Shown: positions 45,787-54,600 of the stretch, piece by piece
Position numbering within the stretch: the first letter of the stretch is position 1
How the letters are laid out: each line of letters starts with the position of its first letter
Assembly (NCBI RefSeq): GCF_030433685.1
Contig: NZ_JAROCF010000001.1
Coordinates: forward strand, 1,302,001-1,366,000
Origin: Leifsonia williamsii
GTDB lineage: Bacteria; Actinomycetota; Actinomycetes; Actinomycetales; Microbacteriaceae
Reading direction: 5' to 3'
Length of the DNA: 64,000 nt
The notes under the pieces: generated by a model
What the model was told of the DNA's origin: nothing
The model's input: only the letters and a program-made list of their open reading frames with translations
The model's database searches: none
Translations under genes and position numbers: made by a program

Positions 45787-45817
45787 AAGGGCGTCCGGCT
45801 TCGTGCCGGGCGCCCTT
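45787..45817 (+). terminator. Rho-independent terminator of the cold-shock gene
   Basis: A 13-bp stem with one G-U pair (45787-45799 with 45805-45817), loop TTCGT, followed by TCTT. Its right half is part of a 20-21-bp direct repeat (45810-45830, 45831-45850). Confidence 0.9.
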
Positions 45818-45970
45818 TCTTCATGCCCGTGCGCCCTTCCTTCATGCCGTGAGCGGCATGCATGGCTCGATGCCCGGCCGCTGCCCAGGCTTCGAGGATA
45901 CGGTGGCGACATCTAGGGCATCCGCCCACTCCTCGGCTGGGAAGTCGGTTCGACACAGCGGAGGACGTGC

Positions 45971-47065
45971 ATGTCCGTATCCACTCTCGGCCCCGTGCGA
46001 CGCACGCGGCCCCGTGCCGAGGGCCGTGCCCCGGTCACGAGCACCTACAACGAGCTCCTCGCCCGCGTCAGGGCCGACGGCCTGCTGGAGCGCAAGCGCG
46101 GCTTCTACATCGGCATGTTCAGCGCGCTGGTGCTGGCGCTCGCCGGACTGGCCACGGGCTTCGTGCTGCTGGGCGACTCCTGGTTCCAGCTGCTGATCGC
46201 TGCCGCGCTGGGCCTGATCCTCACGCAGTTCGCCTTCCTCGCCCACGAGGCGTCTCACCGGCAGGTGTTCGCCTCCGGGCCCGCCAACGACCGGGCGGGG
46301 CGGCTCACCGCCACCTGGCTGGTCGGCATGAGCTACCAGTGGTGGATGACCAAGCACACCCGGCATCACGCCAACCCCAACACGATGGGCAAGGACCCGG
46401 ACATCGCCTTCGACACCGTCTCGTTCACCGAGGAGGATGCGGCGAAGCAGCGCGGCCTCCTCGCCGTGATCACGCGGAGGCAGGGGTACCTCTTCTTCCC
46501 GCTCCTGCTGCTCGAGGGCGTGAACCTCCACGTCACCTCGATCCGCTCGCTGTTCGCCCGCGGGCCGGTGGAGCGCCGCTCGGCAGAGCTGACCGCGATC
46601 GTGCTGCGGCTCTCGGTGTACGTGGCGATCGTGTTCCTGATGCTGCCGGTCGGCATGGCGTTCGCGTTCCTGGGGGTGCAGCTCGCCGTCTTCGGCGTCT
46701 ACATGGGCGCCTCATTCGCCCCGAACCACAAGGGCATGCCCCTCATCCCGGAGGGGAAGCGCGTCGACTTCCTCAGCAAGCAGGTGCTCACCTCGCGCAA
46801 CATCCGCGGCGGCTGGTCGATGAACCTCCTGATGGGCGGCCTCAACCACCAGGTCGAGCACCACCTGTTCCCCAGCATGGCGAGGCCCCACCTCGGCCGG
46901 GCGCGGAAGCTCGTGCGCGAGCACTGCGCGGCCCACGGCATCCCCTACACCGAGACGACGCTCATGCGCTCGTACGCCATCGTCATCCGGTACCTCAACC
47001 GGGTCGGACTGGCCGCGCGGGATCCGTTCGACTGCCCGGCCGTGCAGCGCTACCGGCGGGCCTGA
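45971..47065 (+). CDS. Membrane fatty-acid desaturase (acyl-CoA type)
   Basis: 364 residues with the three His boxes that bind the di-iron centre: HEASH (92-96), HTRHH (129-133) and HQVEHH (293-298), between two pairs of membrane helices. The Gln in the third box is typical of front-end/delta-6-like and DesA3-like desaturases. GGAGGA precedes ATG. It overlaps the convergent pentapeptide gene by 16 bases at its 3' end. Proximity to the cold-shock gene fits a role in membrane fluidity, though the two are separated by a terminator. Confidence 0.93.
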   Translation: MSVSTLGPVRRTRPRAEGRAPVTSTYNELLARVRADGLLERKRGFYIGMFSALVLALAGLATGFVLLGDSWFQLLIAAALGLILTQFAFLAHEASHRQVFASGPANDRAGRLTATWLVGMSYQWWMTKHTRHHANPNTMGKDPDIAFDTVSFTEEDAAKQRGLLAVITRRQGYLFFPLLLLEGVNLHVTSIRSLFARGPVERRSAELTAIVLRLSVYVAIVFLMLPVGMAFAFLGVQLAVFGVYMGASFAPNHKGMPLIPEGKRVDFLSKQVLTSRNIRGGWSMNLLMGGLNHQVEHHLFPSMARPHLGRARKLVREHCAAHGIPYTETTLMRSYAIVIRYLNRVGLAARDPFDCPAVQRYRRA

Positions 47066-47991
47066 GCGCCTTTCGGCTGCGTGCCTCTCGGCTGCGTGCC
47101 TTTCGGCCGTGCGCCTTCCGCCTGTGCGCCTTCCGCCTGCGCGCCCGTCCAGTGCGAGGGGCGGGTCAGGCCGGCGGGGAGGCGCGTGCCCGCGTCGCCC
47201 CGAGCCGCGTTGACCTGCAGCTGCGTGAGGTAGATCGCGCCGGTCAGGTCGGCGCCGTCGACACGGGCGTCGCGCAGATCGGCCCCGATCAGCTCCGTCG
47301 CGGTGAGGTCGGCGCCACGGAGGTCGGCCGCGATCAGCAGCGCGCCGCGCAGCTCCGCCCCGCGGAGGTCGGTCGTGCGCAGGTCGGCGCCGAGCAGGTC
47401 GGCGCCCGGGCGCAGGCGGTCGCGGCGGGCGGTGGCACGGGCATCGCGCTGCGGGCGGCCCGGCAGCGTTTCGCGGGTGAGCCGGGCGGCGTCGCGCAGC
47501 AGCGCTGCGGCCGGTGCGCGCAGCTCCTCGATGTCGAGGGCCAGGATGAGCGCCGGTTCGGCCTCGGACGCGGCGAGCACCTCCCGCTCGGCCTGCCGGA
47601 GGGCCGGGTGGAGGGAGGCGGCCGCCGGCATCGTCAGCGCCTCCCGCAGATAGAACAGCAGCTCGTGAAGCTGCCGGACGATCGGGAAGACGGCGAACAT
47701 CCCGTCGCGCACCTCCGCCCCGTCGCGCCAGGTCGCGCCGCCGTAGAGGGACTGCGTGACGTGCTGGCCGGCGCCGAAGCAGTCGAAGACCGTGCAGCCC
47801 TTGAAGCCGCGGTCGCGCAGCCGGGGATGGATGCGGCAGCGGAAGCCGTCGTCGAGGTTCACGCACTCCTCGCCGGCCGCCTTGTCGAACGCGAAGTCGG
47901 CGGACTTCGCGAAGGCGAGCGCAACGCAGCAGAGCCCGGCGCAGCGCGAGCAGTCGGCGGTGAGCTCCCGCGGCGAAGTGGAGGTGTGCAT
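47050..47991 (-). CDS. Cys-cluster and pentapeptide-repeat protein
   Basis: 313 residues. The N-terminal part has CSRCAGLCC (Cys14, 17, 21, 22) with further Cys in GEEC, FRCRIHP, GCTVFDCFG, an arrangement seen in actinobacterial pentapeptide-repeat proteins and suggestive of metal binding. A helical middle follows. Pentapeptide repeats of the A(D/N)LRx type (GADLLGADLRTTDLRGAEL...) then build a right-handed helix. The end is a 30-residue tail of five-residue repeats (AQAEG, ARPKG, TQPRG). ATG 47991 is chosen for GGAAAGG upstream; ATG 48009 is possible. Function unknown; the fold can mimic DNA. Confidence 0.85.
   Translation of the reverse strand: MHTSTSPRELTADCSRCAGLCCVALAFAKSADFAFDKAAGEECVNLDDGFRCRIHPRLRDRGFKGCTVFDCFGAGQHVTQSLYGGATWRDGAEVRDGMFAVFPIVRQLHELLFYLREALTMPAAASLHPALRQAEREVLAASEAEPALILALDIEELRAPAAALLRDAARLTRETLPGRPQRDARATARRDRLRPGADLLGADLRTTDLRGAELRGALLIAADLRGADLTATELIGADLRDARVDGADLTGAIYLTQLQVNAARGDAGTRLPAGLTRPSHWTGAQAEGAQAEGARPKGTQPRGTQPKGAQARR
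47053..47142 (-). repeat. 15-bp in-frame repeats at the pentapeptide gene end
   Basis: Six 15-bp units encode the C-terminal tail AQAEG, AQAEG, ARPKG, TQPRG, TQPKG, AQARR. The tail lies outside the pentapeptide helix pattern and abuts the convergent desaturase stop. Confidence 0.8.
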
Positions 47992-48086
47992 GAAACGACC
48001 TTTCCACATCTTCAGACGCCGCCGGAATAGCGCCAGGGTCGCGGCGTTAGCGTGAGAGGACGACCCCGGCAGAAGGAGACGGACGC

Positions 48087-49043
48087 ATGACCGCACCCCG
48101 TCGCACGATCGGCACCTCGGACCTGGAGGTCCTCCCGCTCTCGCTCGGAGGCAACGTGTTCGGCTGGACGGCCGACCGCGACACCTCCTTCGACGTGCTC
48201 GACGCGTTCACGGCGGCGGGCGGCGACTTCGTCGACACCGCGGACGGCTATTCGGCCTGGGTGCCCGGCAACACCGGCGGCGACTCGGAGCGGATCCTCG
48301 GCGAGTGGTTCTCGGCGCGCGGCAATCGCGACCGCGTGGTGCTCGCCACCAAGGTGAGCCAGCACCCCGACTTCCGCGGTCTCGCGGCCGACAACATCCG
48401 CCGCGCCGCCGACGCCTCGCTGGAGCGCCTGCAGAGCGACCACATCGACCTCTATTACGCCCATTTCGACGACGAGACCGTGCCGTTGGAGGAGACCGTC
48501 GGCGCCCTCTCCGCGCTGGTCGACGCCGGTAAGGTGCGCTACATCGGCATCTCGAACTACACGCCCGAGCGCATCGAGGAGTGGTTCCGGATCACCGAGC
48601 GCGACGGCCTCCACCGCGCGGTGGCGCTGCAGCCGCACTACAACCTGGTCGAGCGCGGCTACGAGCAGGCGTACCGCCCGATCGCCGAGCGCGAGCAGCT
48701 CGGCGTGATGCCGTACTTCGCTCTCGCCGCCGGCTTCCTCACGGGCAAGTACCGCGACGGGGCCGAGGTCGACAGCCCGCGCGCCGGCGGCGCCGCCAAG
48801 TACCTCGACGACGACGGCCGCCGCGTGCTCGCCGCCCTCGACGAGGTCGCCGCAGCCCACAAGGCCGAGGTCGCGACCGTCGCCCTCGCGTGGCTCGCCG
48901 CCCAGCCGACCATCACCGCCCCGATCGCGAGCGCGCGCACGCTGGAGCAGCTCCCGGCCCTCCTCGCCTCGACCGAGCTCGAGCTCACCGCCGACGAGCT
49001 GGCGGCCCTCGACGGCGCCTCGGAGGCAGCCAAGGCGGCGTAG
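48087..49043 (+). CDS. Aldo-keto reductase
   Basis: 318 residues, AKR fold. The catalytic tetrad is visible as Asp50 and Tyr55 in FVDTADGYSAW, Lys in LATKVSQ and His in LYYAHFDD. The C-terminal NADPH segment reads PIASARTLEQL. This subgroup (GGDSERILGEW) is a general NADPH-dependent carbonyl reductase. AGAAGGAGA precedes ATG, and TAGCGT (48048-48053) may be its -10. No partner gene is adjacent. Confidence 0.92.
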   Translation: MTAPRRTIGTSDLEVLPLSLGGNVFGWTADRDTSFDVLDAFTAAGGDFVDTADGYSAWVPGNTGGDSERILGEWFSARGNRDRVVLATKVSQHPDFRGLAADNIRRAADASLERLQSDHIDLYYAHFDDETVPLEETVGALSALVDAGKVRYIGISNYTPERIEEWFRITERDGLHRAVALQPHYNLVERGYEQAYRPIAEREQLGVMPYFALAAGFLTGKYRDGAEVDSPRAGGAAKYLDDDGRRVLAALDEVAAAHKAEVATVALAWLAAQPTITAPIASARTLEQLPALLASTELELTADELAALDGASEAAKAA

Positions 49044-49145
49044 GAGGCTCGGCGGGCAGCGCGTCGTGCGCTGCCCGCCGCGCCGCCCGCCGCGGACCCC
49101 GCCGCGGACGGTCACACGTGGTTCGGAGCACCCCCGCCGGGATGG

Positions 49146-49151
49146 TATTCT
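49146..49151 (+). promoter_or_regulatory. -10 box of the tRNA-Thr/tRNA-Met unit
   Basis: TATTCT, 46 bases before tRNA-Thr, in a GC-rich gap. No clear -35 hexamer. Confidence 0.5.
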
Positions 49152-49197
49152 CTTCTGGTTGCCGAAAACGTCCCGCCGTCTGGCAGGCGCCGGCTCC

Positions 49198-49269
<72 letters not shown>

Positions 49270-49311
49270 CCGCCTCCCCGCTCATGCACTCCGGTGCGAC
49301 GGGGATGCCGC

Positions 49312-49385
49312 GGCGGGGTAGCTCAGGTGGTTAGAGCACACGGCTCATAATCGTGGTGTCGCGGGTTCGAGTCCCGCCCTCGCTA
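49312..49385 (+). tRNA. tRNA-Met (CAT), elongator type
   Basis: Acceptor GGCGGGG (49312-49318) with CCTCGCT (49378-49384), containing G-U pairs. The anticodon stem CACGG/TCGTG encloses loop CTCATAA, anticodon CAT; T-arm GCGGGTTCGAGTCCCGC. CCA is not encoded (the next bases are CAA). It lacks the initiator features. Confidence 0.94.
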
Positions 49386-49395
49386 CAAGACACGA

Positions 49396-49430
49396 ACGAA
49401 ACGGCGGTCCAGGATGGACCGCCGTTTCGT
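49396..49430 (+). terminator. Terminator of the tRNA-Thr/Met unit
   Basis: A perfect 15-bp stem (49396-49410 with 49416-49430), loop AGGAT, followed by CGTTT, ten bases after tRNA-Met. Confidence 0.88.
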
Positions 49431-49498
49431 CGTTTCCGGGCGGCGCTCCCGGGGCCGAGGCTTGCGTCCTGCGGCCCTCGCATGCTTTCATGGCGTTC

Positions 49499-49514
49499 GC
49501 CGAAACGTTTCGGC
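49499..49514. promoter_or_regulatory. Perfect 16-bp palindrome, LacI-type operator candidate
   Basis: GCCGAAACGTTTCGGC, with a central AACGTT, lies 40 bases before the surface nuclease-like gene. LacI/GalR-family sites often have this shape. No regulator gene is adjacent. Confidence 0.6.
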
Positions 49515-49553
49515 TGCGCGCTCGCGCAGAACCCCGCTCGATGAGGAGACGCC

Positions 49554-51623
49554 ATGACCGCACGGACTTCTGCCTGGCGCCGGTGGTTCGCGGTGGGAGC
49601 CGTCGCCGCCGCGCTCGTGGTCGGCGCCGGCGTCGGTGCCGCCCCGGCCGCCGCAGCCGTTCCGGCGATCAGCGTCACGGCCCCCGAGATCGGTCTCGGC
49701 GACACGGTCACCATCGCCTATGACGCCGGCGGGCCGGGAGCCGCGAAGAACTGGGTCGGGATCTACCGGCACGGGACGAAGCCGGGCAGCGGGACCTCCT
49801 CCCTCGACTGGCGGTATGCGCCGGGGGCGTCCGGCAGCTTCGCCTGGGGGCCGCAGAAGCGTGACGGATGGACGCAGGAGGCGAACGCGATCGGGGCCGG
49901 CGACCTGGACGTCTACCTGTTCGCGAACGACGGCTACACCGTTCTGGCCGGACCAGCAGCGCTGCGGGTGACCGCTACAGCGACGCCCCCGAAGCCGTCG
50001 GTGGACGGCAAGAGCGAGCTCAACGTGCTCTCGCTGAACCTGTGGAAGGGCGGGTCGGTCGTCAAGGACGGCATCCACCACGCCGCGGAGGTGATCCGCC
50101 AGGCGGACGCGGATGTCGCCTTCCTGCCGGAGCGGTTCGACCCGAAGCTCAACGATGCGACGCCGGCCCTCGCGGGCGAGCTCGGGTATCACGCGGTGTC
50201 CGATACCGATACGGGCGTGGTGTCGCGCTACCCGATCGTCTCGACGGCGACGGTCGGAACGCGATGGACCAAGGCGATCATCGACGTCAACGGCACCGAG
50301 GTCGTGGTCTACGGCGGCCATCTGGAGTACCGCTGGTACTCCGAGTACCTGCCGCGCGGCTACGGCCCGACCGCGGTGGGCGACTGGCCTGCGGAGTACC
50401 GGAGTGGTGCGGAGCTCAGCGCGCCCGTGACCGACGTGCCGACGATGCTCGCGATGAACGAGCAGTCGGGGCGTCCGGACTCCGCCCGGCAGCTCCTCGC
50501 CGACATCGGCTCGGAGAAGGCCGCAGGACGGCTGGTGGTCGTCGGCGGCGACTTCAACGAGCCGTCGACGCAGGACTGGACGGCCGCGACCGCGGACCTG
50601 TTCGACCACCGCGGAACGGTGGTCCCGTGGCAGACCACGCAGACGCTCATCGACGGCGGGCTCACCGACTCCTACCGGCGCGCCCACCCCGACCCCGTGC
50701 GCAACCCGGGGTTCACCTGGCCGGCCGGCAACCCGAACGTCTCGATCGCCAGCTTGACCTGGGCGCCGAAGGCCGACGAGCGCGACCGCATCGACTACGT
50801 CTTCTACGCCCCGTCGGATCGCCTCGCGCTGGCATCGTCGCAGGTGGTCGGCCCCTCGGCCTCGATCGTGCGCAGCCAGCGCGTCGAGGACGACAGCGAC
50901 GACGTCATCCTCACCCCCGGCGCCACCTGGCCGAGCGACCACAAGGCTGTGCTCAGCAGGTTCACCGTGTGCGCCGAGGGCTGCGACCCGAAGCCGCCTG
51001 CCGGTCCCACTACGGGGCACGAGGCGCTCGCGGCGCCCGGCGGGCTGCAGGTGGGAGGCGCCGTCGGCATCCGTGGCACCGGCTTCGTCCCCGGCACGAC
51101 CGTGGCCCTCGAACTGCACTCGACGCCCGTCGCGCTCGGGACGGCGACCGCGGACGCCAACGGCGGGTTGCGGCTGGACGCGACCATCCCCGCCTCCGTG
51201 ACGCCGGGAGCGCATGACCTCGTCGCGCTGATCGGTGGAGTGGAGGTGGCTCGCACGACGGTGCAGATCGCGGCGGCCGCGAGCGGCGGTGGTGGTGGCG
51301 GGTCCGATCCTGGCGGGTCGGGCGGCTCTGGCGGGCCTGGTGGCTCCGGCGGCTCGGGCGGGTCTGGCGGCTCCGGCGGCTCGGGCTCCGGCGGTTCCGG
51401 CCCCGGCGGGTCGGGTTCGGGAGGGTCCGGCGCCGGCTCGGCCGGCCCCGGCAGCGGCGCCTCGACCCCCACAGGCGTCGCGCCGGGGGACACCACCGCA
51501 CCCGCCCGCACGCTCGCGAGCACGGGCAGCGATGAGACCGCGGGGGCGGTGCTCGCCATCGCGGCGCTCACCGTCGGCGGACTCCTGTACAGCCTGCGGC
51601 GTCGTCCGCAGGCACGTCGATAA
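49554..51623 (+). CDS. Cell-wall-anchored endonuclease/exonuclease/phosphatase-fold protein
   Basis: 689 residues. A signal peptide (1 to about 34) is followed by a beta-sandwich domain (VPAISVTAPEIGLGDTVTIAYD...) and an EEP-fold domain from about 155. That domain shows LNLWKGG, PERFD, GGHLEYRW, GDFNEPS, ERDRIDYVFY and the terminal SDH. A short Ig-like domain, then a long Gly/Ser/Pro linker, leads to the sortase signal LASTG (654-658), a hydrophobic helix and an Arg-rich tail. The LAxTG form is what class E actinobacterial sortases recognise. It probably hydrolyses phosphodiester or phosphate substrates at the cell surface. GAGGAGA precedes ATG. The next surface protein starts nine bases after its stop. 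Confidence 0.87.
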   Translation: MTARTSAWRRWFAVGAVAAALVVGAGVGAAPAAAAVPAISVTAPEIGLGDTVTIAYDAGGPGAAKNWVGIYRHGTKPGSGTSSLDWRYAPGASGSFAWGPQKRDGWTQEANAIGAGDLDVYLFANDGYTVLAGPAALRVTATATPPKPSVDGKSELNVLSLNLWKGGSVVKDGIHHAAEVIRQADADVAFLPERFDPKLNDATPALAGELGYHAVSDTDTGVVSRYPIVSTATVGTRWTKAIIDVNGTEVVVYGGHLEYRWYSEYLPRGYGPTAVGDWPAEYRSGAELSAPVTDVPTMLAMNEQSGRPDSARQLLADIGSEKAAGRLVVVGGDFNEPSTQDWTAATADLFDHRGTVVPWQTTQTLIDGGLTDSYRRAHPDPVRNPGFTWPAGNPNVSIASLTWAPKADERDRIDYVFYAPSDRLALASSQVVGPSASIVRSQRVEDDSDDVILTPGATWPSDHKAVLSRFTVCAEGCDPKPPAGPTTGHEALAAPGGLQVGGAVGIRGTGFVPGTTVALELHSTPVALGTATADANGGLRLDATIPASVTPGAHDLVALIGGVEVARTTVQIAAAASGGGGGGSDPGGSGGSGGPGGSGGSGGSGGSGGSGSGGSGPGGSGSGGSGAGSAGPGSGASTPTGVAPGDTTAPARTLASTGSDETAGAVLAIAALTVGGLLYSLRRRPQARR

Positions 51624-51632
51624 GGAGCAGGC

Positions 51633-54600
51633 ATGGCATCGGGAGCATTAACCCGCTGGCGGAGGCTGATCGTGCGGGTGCGCCGGGCGGCTGTCACGGG
51701 CGTCGGCGTGATCGCGCTCGCCCTTTCGCTGGCCGCTGCGGGCGCGACGGTTCCCGCGCAGGCGGCGGACGCACCCGCATACGGCGCGCCCGACGCCACC
51801 GCGGCCGGGTACTACAAGGCGCTCCTGCGGCACACGCAGTGGGTGAACACGGTGTGGGATGCGTCGATCGGCGCGTACAAGCTGGCCGACTTCGACTTCG
51901 CTGTCGTGCTGGGCAACGCCGTCCTCGTCACCCACGGCGACTACGACGAGCAGTTGGCGGGCATCTCCAAGGAGGACCTGCGGCAGCGCACGGTGGCGAC
52001 GATCACGCACTACGCCGCCTCCAACCGGTTCGTGGACCCGAAGGGCACCTGGGGCAAGCAGCTGTTCTGGGACTCGACGTTCCAGTCGTACTTCCTCGAC
52101 GCCGGCCGGCTGATGTGGGACCAGTTGGACGCCGCCACCCGGGCCAACCTGGTGACGATCGCGGCCGGGCAGTCCACCTACACCGCGGACCTGAACCACG
52201 GGCGCGACCCGATGTCCGGTTCGTGGACGGCGGAGTGGCCGGATGGCCGCCACGAGGACGACACGGCGCTGGAGGAGTCCGGCGTGTACACGCAGGCGCT
52301 CGCGCCCGGCCTCGCCTGGGCTCCCGGCAACCCGGACGCCGGGCGGTGGCAGACGCAGTTCGACGACTGGGCGCGCAATGCGGCTGGCCAGCCGACCGCC
52401 GACGCGAACAACCCTTCCGTGGTCGGCGGCAAGCCGATCGCCTCCAACACCATGGACAACATCTACGACACCTACGTCGTCGACAACCACAACACGGTCG
52501 AGCCGCACTACCAGTCGGACATCTGGCGATCCGGCGGCAGGAACGCGATCCAGTTCATCCTCAATGGCCGGCCGCTGCCGGAGATCCTGACCAAGCAGCC
52601 GAACTCGGCCGAGCTGTGGAACTCCCTGAAGCTCGTGCTGTCGGGCCGGGGCGAGCCGTTCCAGCCGATGAAGGACGACCGCGAGTTCCTGTACGGACGC
52701 GACGTGATCCCGCTCGCCTTCCTCGGCCAGGTGCTGCGCGACCCGGACGCTGCGCGCGCGGAGGCTGACATCGCCGGGGCCCTCGACGCGTACCAGAGCT
52801 ACGCTCCGGTGAACCGGCTGGCCAAGTTCTCGGGCGAGCCCAAGTACGAGCCGGAGGCGCGGGCCGAGATCGCGATCTCGTACCTGCTGCACGTCCACGC
52901 GGCCGGAGCGGGCGGCGGAGTCGTGACGCCGACACCCGAGAACACGTTCTACCAGCGCTTGTCGGGCGTGCGCGACTACGGGGCGCGTGCGGGACTCACG
53001 GTCCAGCAGTCGTCCTCCGCGTGGGCCGCCGCCTCCAGCCGGCCCGGTTACGTGAAGTTCCCCTGGGTGCCCGACCACGACGAGTGGCTGTTCGACGTCT
53101 CCGGAACGACGCCCTTCCTCTACCCGACGACGTCGGCGACGGTCGGCACGCGCAGCACGTCGGTGTACACCGCGCCGCGCGACGGCTTCGCCGGGACGGC
53201 CTCCGTCTACGAGCTGGGCGACGGTTATGCGGGACAGGTCACGCTGCCCGACGGGTCGGCGATCTACGCCTCCACCGGCGCGGGCGCCGATGACGGGAGC
53301 ATCCGCGTCCGCAACCTCGACATGTCCGGCCTCGACGGCCTCGACGGCTCGCGGACGTACGAGACCGCGGAGGGCAGCACCACGGCGGCGCTGCCGGTGA
53401 CGCACGTCGCAGATCCCGCGGACGCCAAGGCGGCGCGGGTGGACGATCTCGACTTCGAGCCCGTGCACGCGCGCTATGTCCGGATGCAGGGCCAGCAGGG
53501 CGACGCGACCTACGGCTACTCGCTGTACTCGTTCCACGTCTACGGCGACGGCTCGGCCACCGCGGGCGACCTCGCTGCGGGGAAGACCGCGCAGGCGTCC
53601 AGCGAGGACGCGAAGAACGCGCACCTCGTCGCCCACGCCACCGATGCGAGCGCCTCCACCCGCTGGGCGGTGTCGGTCGCCGACCGGAAGCGGGCCGACT
53701 CCTGGATCCAGGTCGACCTGGGGTCGTCGCAGACGGTGTCCGGCGTCCGCCTGGCCTGGGAGGCGAGCGCCGGGGCGCGGTACCTCGTGCAGACCTCCGA
53801 CGACGGCACCACCTGGACGACGCGGTCGGCCTACGGCGGCGCGCCGGCGGACGTCAACGTCGCCCGCCTCGACACGGTCGACCTCACGCCCGCGGGCGGC
53901 AGCACGCCGGCGCCGGTGACTACCCGCTTCGTCCGGATGCAGGGCGAGCAGGGCGACCCGTCGTACGGGTACTCGCTCTACCATCTGCGCGCGCTGACGG
54001 CGGCGGGCGTCGACGCGGCCGCCGGTCGTCCGGCCTCCGCGTCGAGCGCCGACCCGGCGAACCCCGCGAGCGCCGTAACCGACGGCAAGGCCACGACCCG
54101 CTGGGCCGTCGCCAAGGCCGAGCGGACGCGCGCCGACTCCTGGGTGCAGGTCGACCTCGGCGCACCGACCGCCATCGCCCAGGTGCAGCTCGGGTGGGAG
54201 AACGCCGCCGGCCGCCAGTACCGCATCCAGACCTCGCTCGACGGGGTGACCTGGGAGGATGCGGCCCGGTTCCGCTACACCGGCGACCAGATCCTCTCGA
54301 GCTCCGGCCACTGGCTCGACGTGGAGGGGAAGGCCGGCTTCGTCGTGCGCGGCGCGACGGCTCCCATCACGGTGTCGCGCGAGAACGACGCCACGCACGT
54401 CGTCCGGCTCGCCGACGGTGCTACGGGCGCGCGCCTGATCGAGATGGTGCCGGCCGATGCGGCGGCGACGAAGGCGAGGGCGGCCGCGGCCGAGCCCAGC
54501 ACGGACGCCCCTGGCGTGCTCCTGAGCTCGCTGGGCGGCTACCTCACCGCGTTCAACCTCACGGGAGCCGACGTGAAGGCGGCGATCTCGATCCCGTACA

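Noticed and set aside
45810..45850. 20-21-bp direct repeat after the cold-shock gene considered as an attachment site
   Set aside because: The copies are adjacent and overlap a terminator, with no integrase or mobile gene nearby; local duplication explains them.
49312..49388. tRNA-Met with apparent CAA in place of CCA and a G1-U72 pair
   Set aside because: Many bacterial tRNA genes do not encode CCA, and the neighbouring tRNA-Thr lacks it too. From memory, elongator tRNA-Met genes of other actinobacteria have the same acceptor arm, so this is not a sign of decay.
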